This document shows positions 58,170 through 58,233 of a stretch of DNA of 58,233 nucleotides, one piece after another. The stretch is from the IMG/VR virus record IMGVR_UViG_3300021379_002051, positions 1-58,233 of that record. One strand, 5' to 3'. The position numbers and the translations under genes were made by a program. This DNA is from a virus. The notes below the pieces were generated by a model. It made no database searches. It saw only the letters and a program-made list of their open reading frames with translations, and was not told where the DNA came from. Within the stretch, counting starts at the first letter, position 1, and every line of letters starts with the position of its first letter.

Positions 58170-58233
58170 ATGGACGATATCAACACCACTCTCTTGATTG
58201 CTTCTCTTGAGGCTGAAGGAATCGTTGAACCTT
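58170..58233 (+). CDS. Small early protein, partial at right edge
   Basis: ATG at 58170 after a perfect GGAGG with a 7-base spacer; the reading frame is open to the window end. First residues MDDINTTLLIASLEAEGI. Too little to assign. Confidence 0.6.
   Translation, partial: MDDINTTLLIASLEAEGIVEP

Overview
The window reads as most of the late region plus part of the early region of a tailed double-stranded DNA bacteriophage, or a contig from one. Almost all of 1-49311 is coded on the minus strand and, read from high to low coordinates, follows a siphovirus order: sigma factor, small terminase candidate, a GDP-mannose 4,6-dehydratase, HNH and ERCC4 nucleases, large terminase, portal, protease/scaffold, decoration protein, major capsid, a block of fibre-like proteins, connectors and tail completion, major tail protein, chaperone-like genes, a 3525-residue tape measure, and tail-tip/adhesin genes that run off the left edge. 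I saw no sheath or contractile baseplate gene. The tape measure alone would predict a tail of roughly 500 nm at 0.15 nm per residue, less if its embedded enzyme-like domains are globular.

The genes turn divergent at about 49.3 kb. From 49392 to 52354 a plus-strand operon encodes a small DNA-binding protein, a membrane-anchored protein, an HTTM (vitamin K-dependent carboxylase-like) membrane protein, a DCC thiol-oxidoreductase-like protein, and a GIY-YIG plus HNH endonuclease. The HTTM/DCC pair is a cassette known from bacterial chromosomes and is the most unexpected gene content here.

From 52.4 kb to the right edge lies a different kind of DNA: about twenty very small plus-strand genes, nearly all unrecognised, separated by repeated regulatory cassettes. 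These contain GGCCGGCC palindromes, C5/G5 hairpins, a conserved CGTAAGT...ACTTACG hairpin, an inverted repeat TGTCAA-N6-TTGACA, near-consensus TTGACA-N16/17-TATAAT promoters, and a shared 5' leader. I read this as the early, host-takeover region. Its genes look less AT-rich than the late genes.

Two transcription programmes are visible. The early promoters look like housekeeping sigma-70 promoters. Nine late-strand positions carry an (A/G)GTGTAT(A/T/G) motif, each 28-47 nt upstream of a start codon and without a -35 box. The sigma-70-like protein at 48531-49205 is the obvious candidate to read that motif.

The host is not certain. Shine-Dalgarno sites and sigma-70 promoters show a bacterium. 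Formylglycine-generating-enzyme-like, HTTM/DCC and proprotein-convertase P domains, plus a Cys-containing domain at 45399-45998, remind me of Planctomycetota or similar environmental bacteria, but this is only an impression. No tRNA, rRNA, CRISPR array, integrase or insertion sequence was seen.
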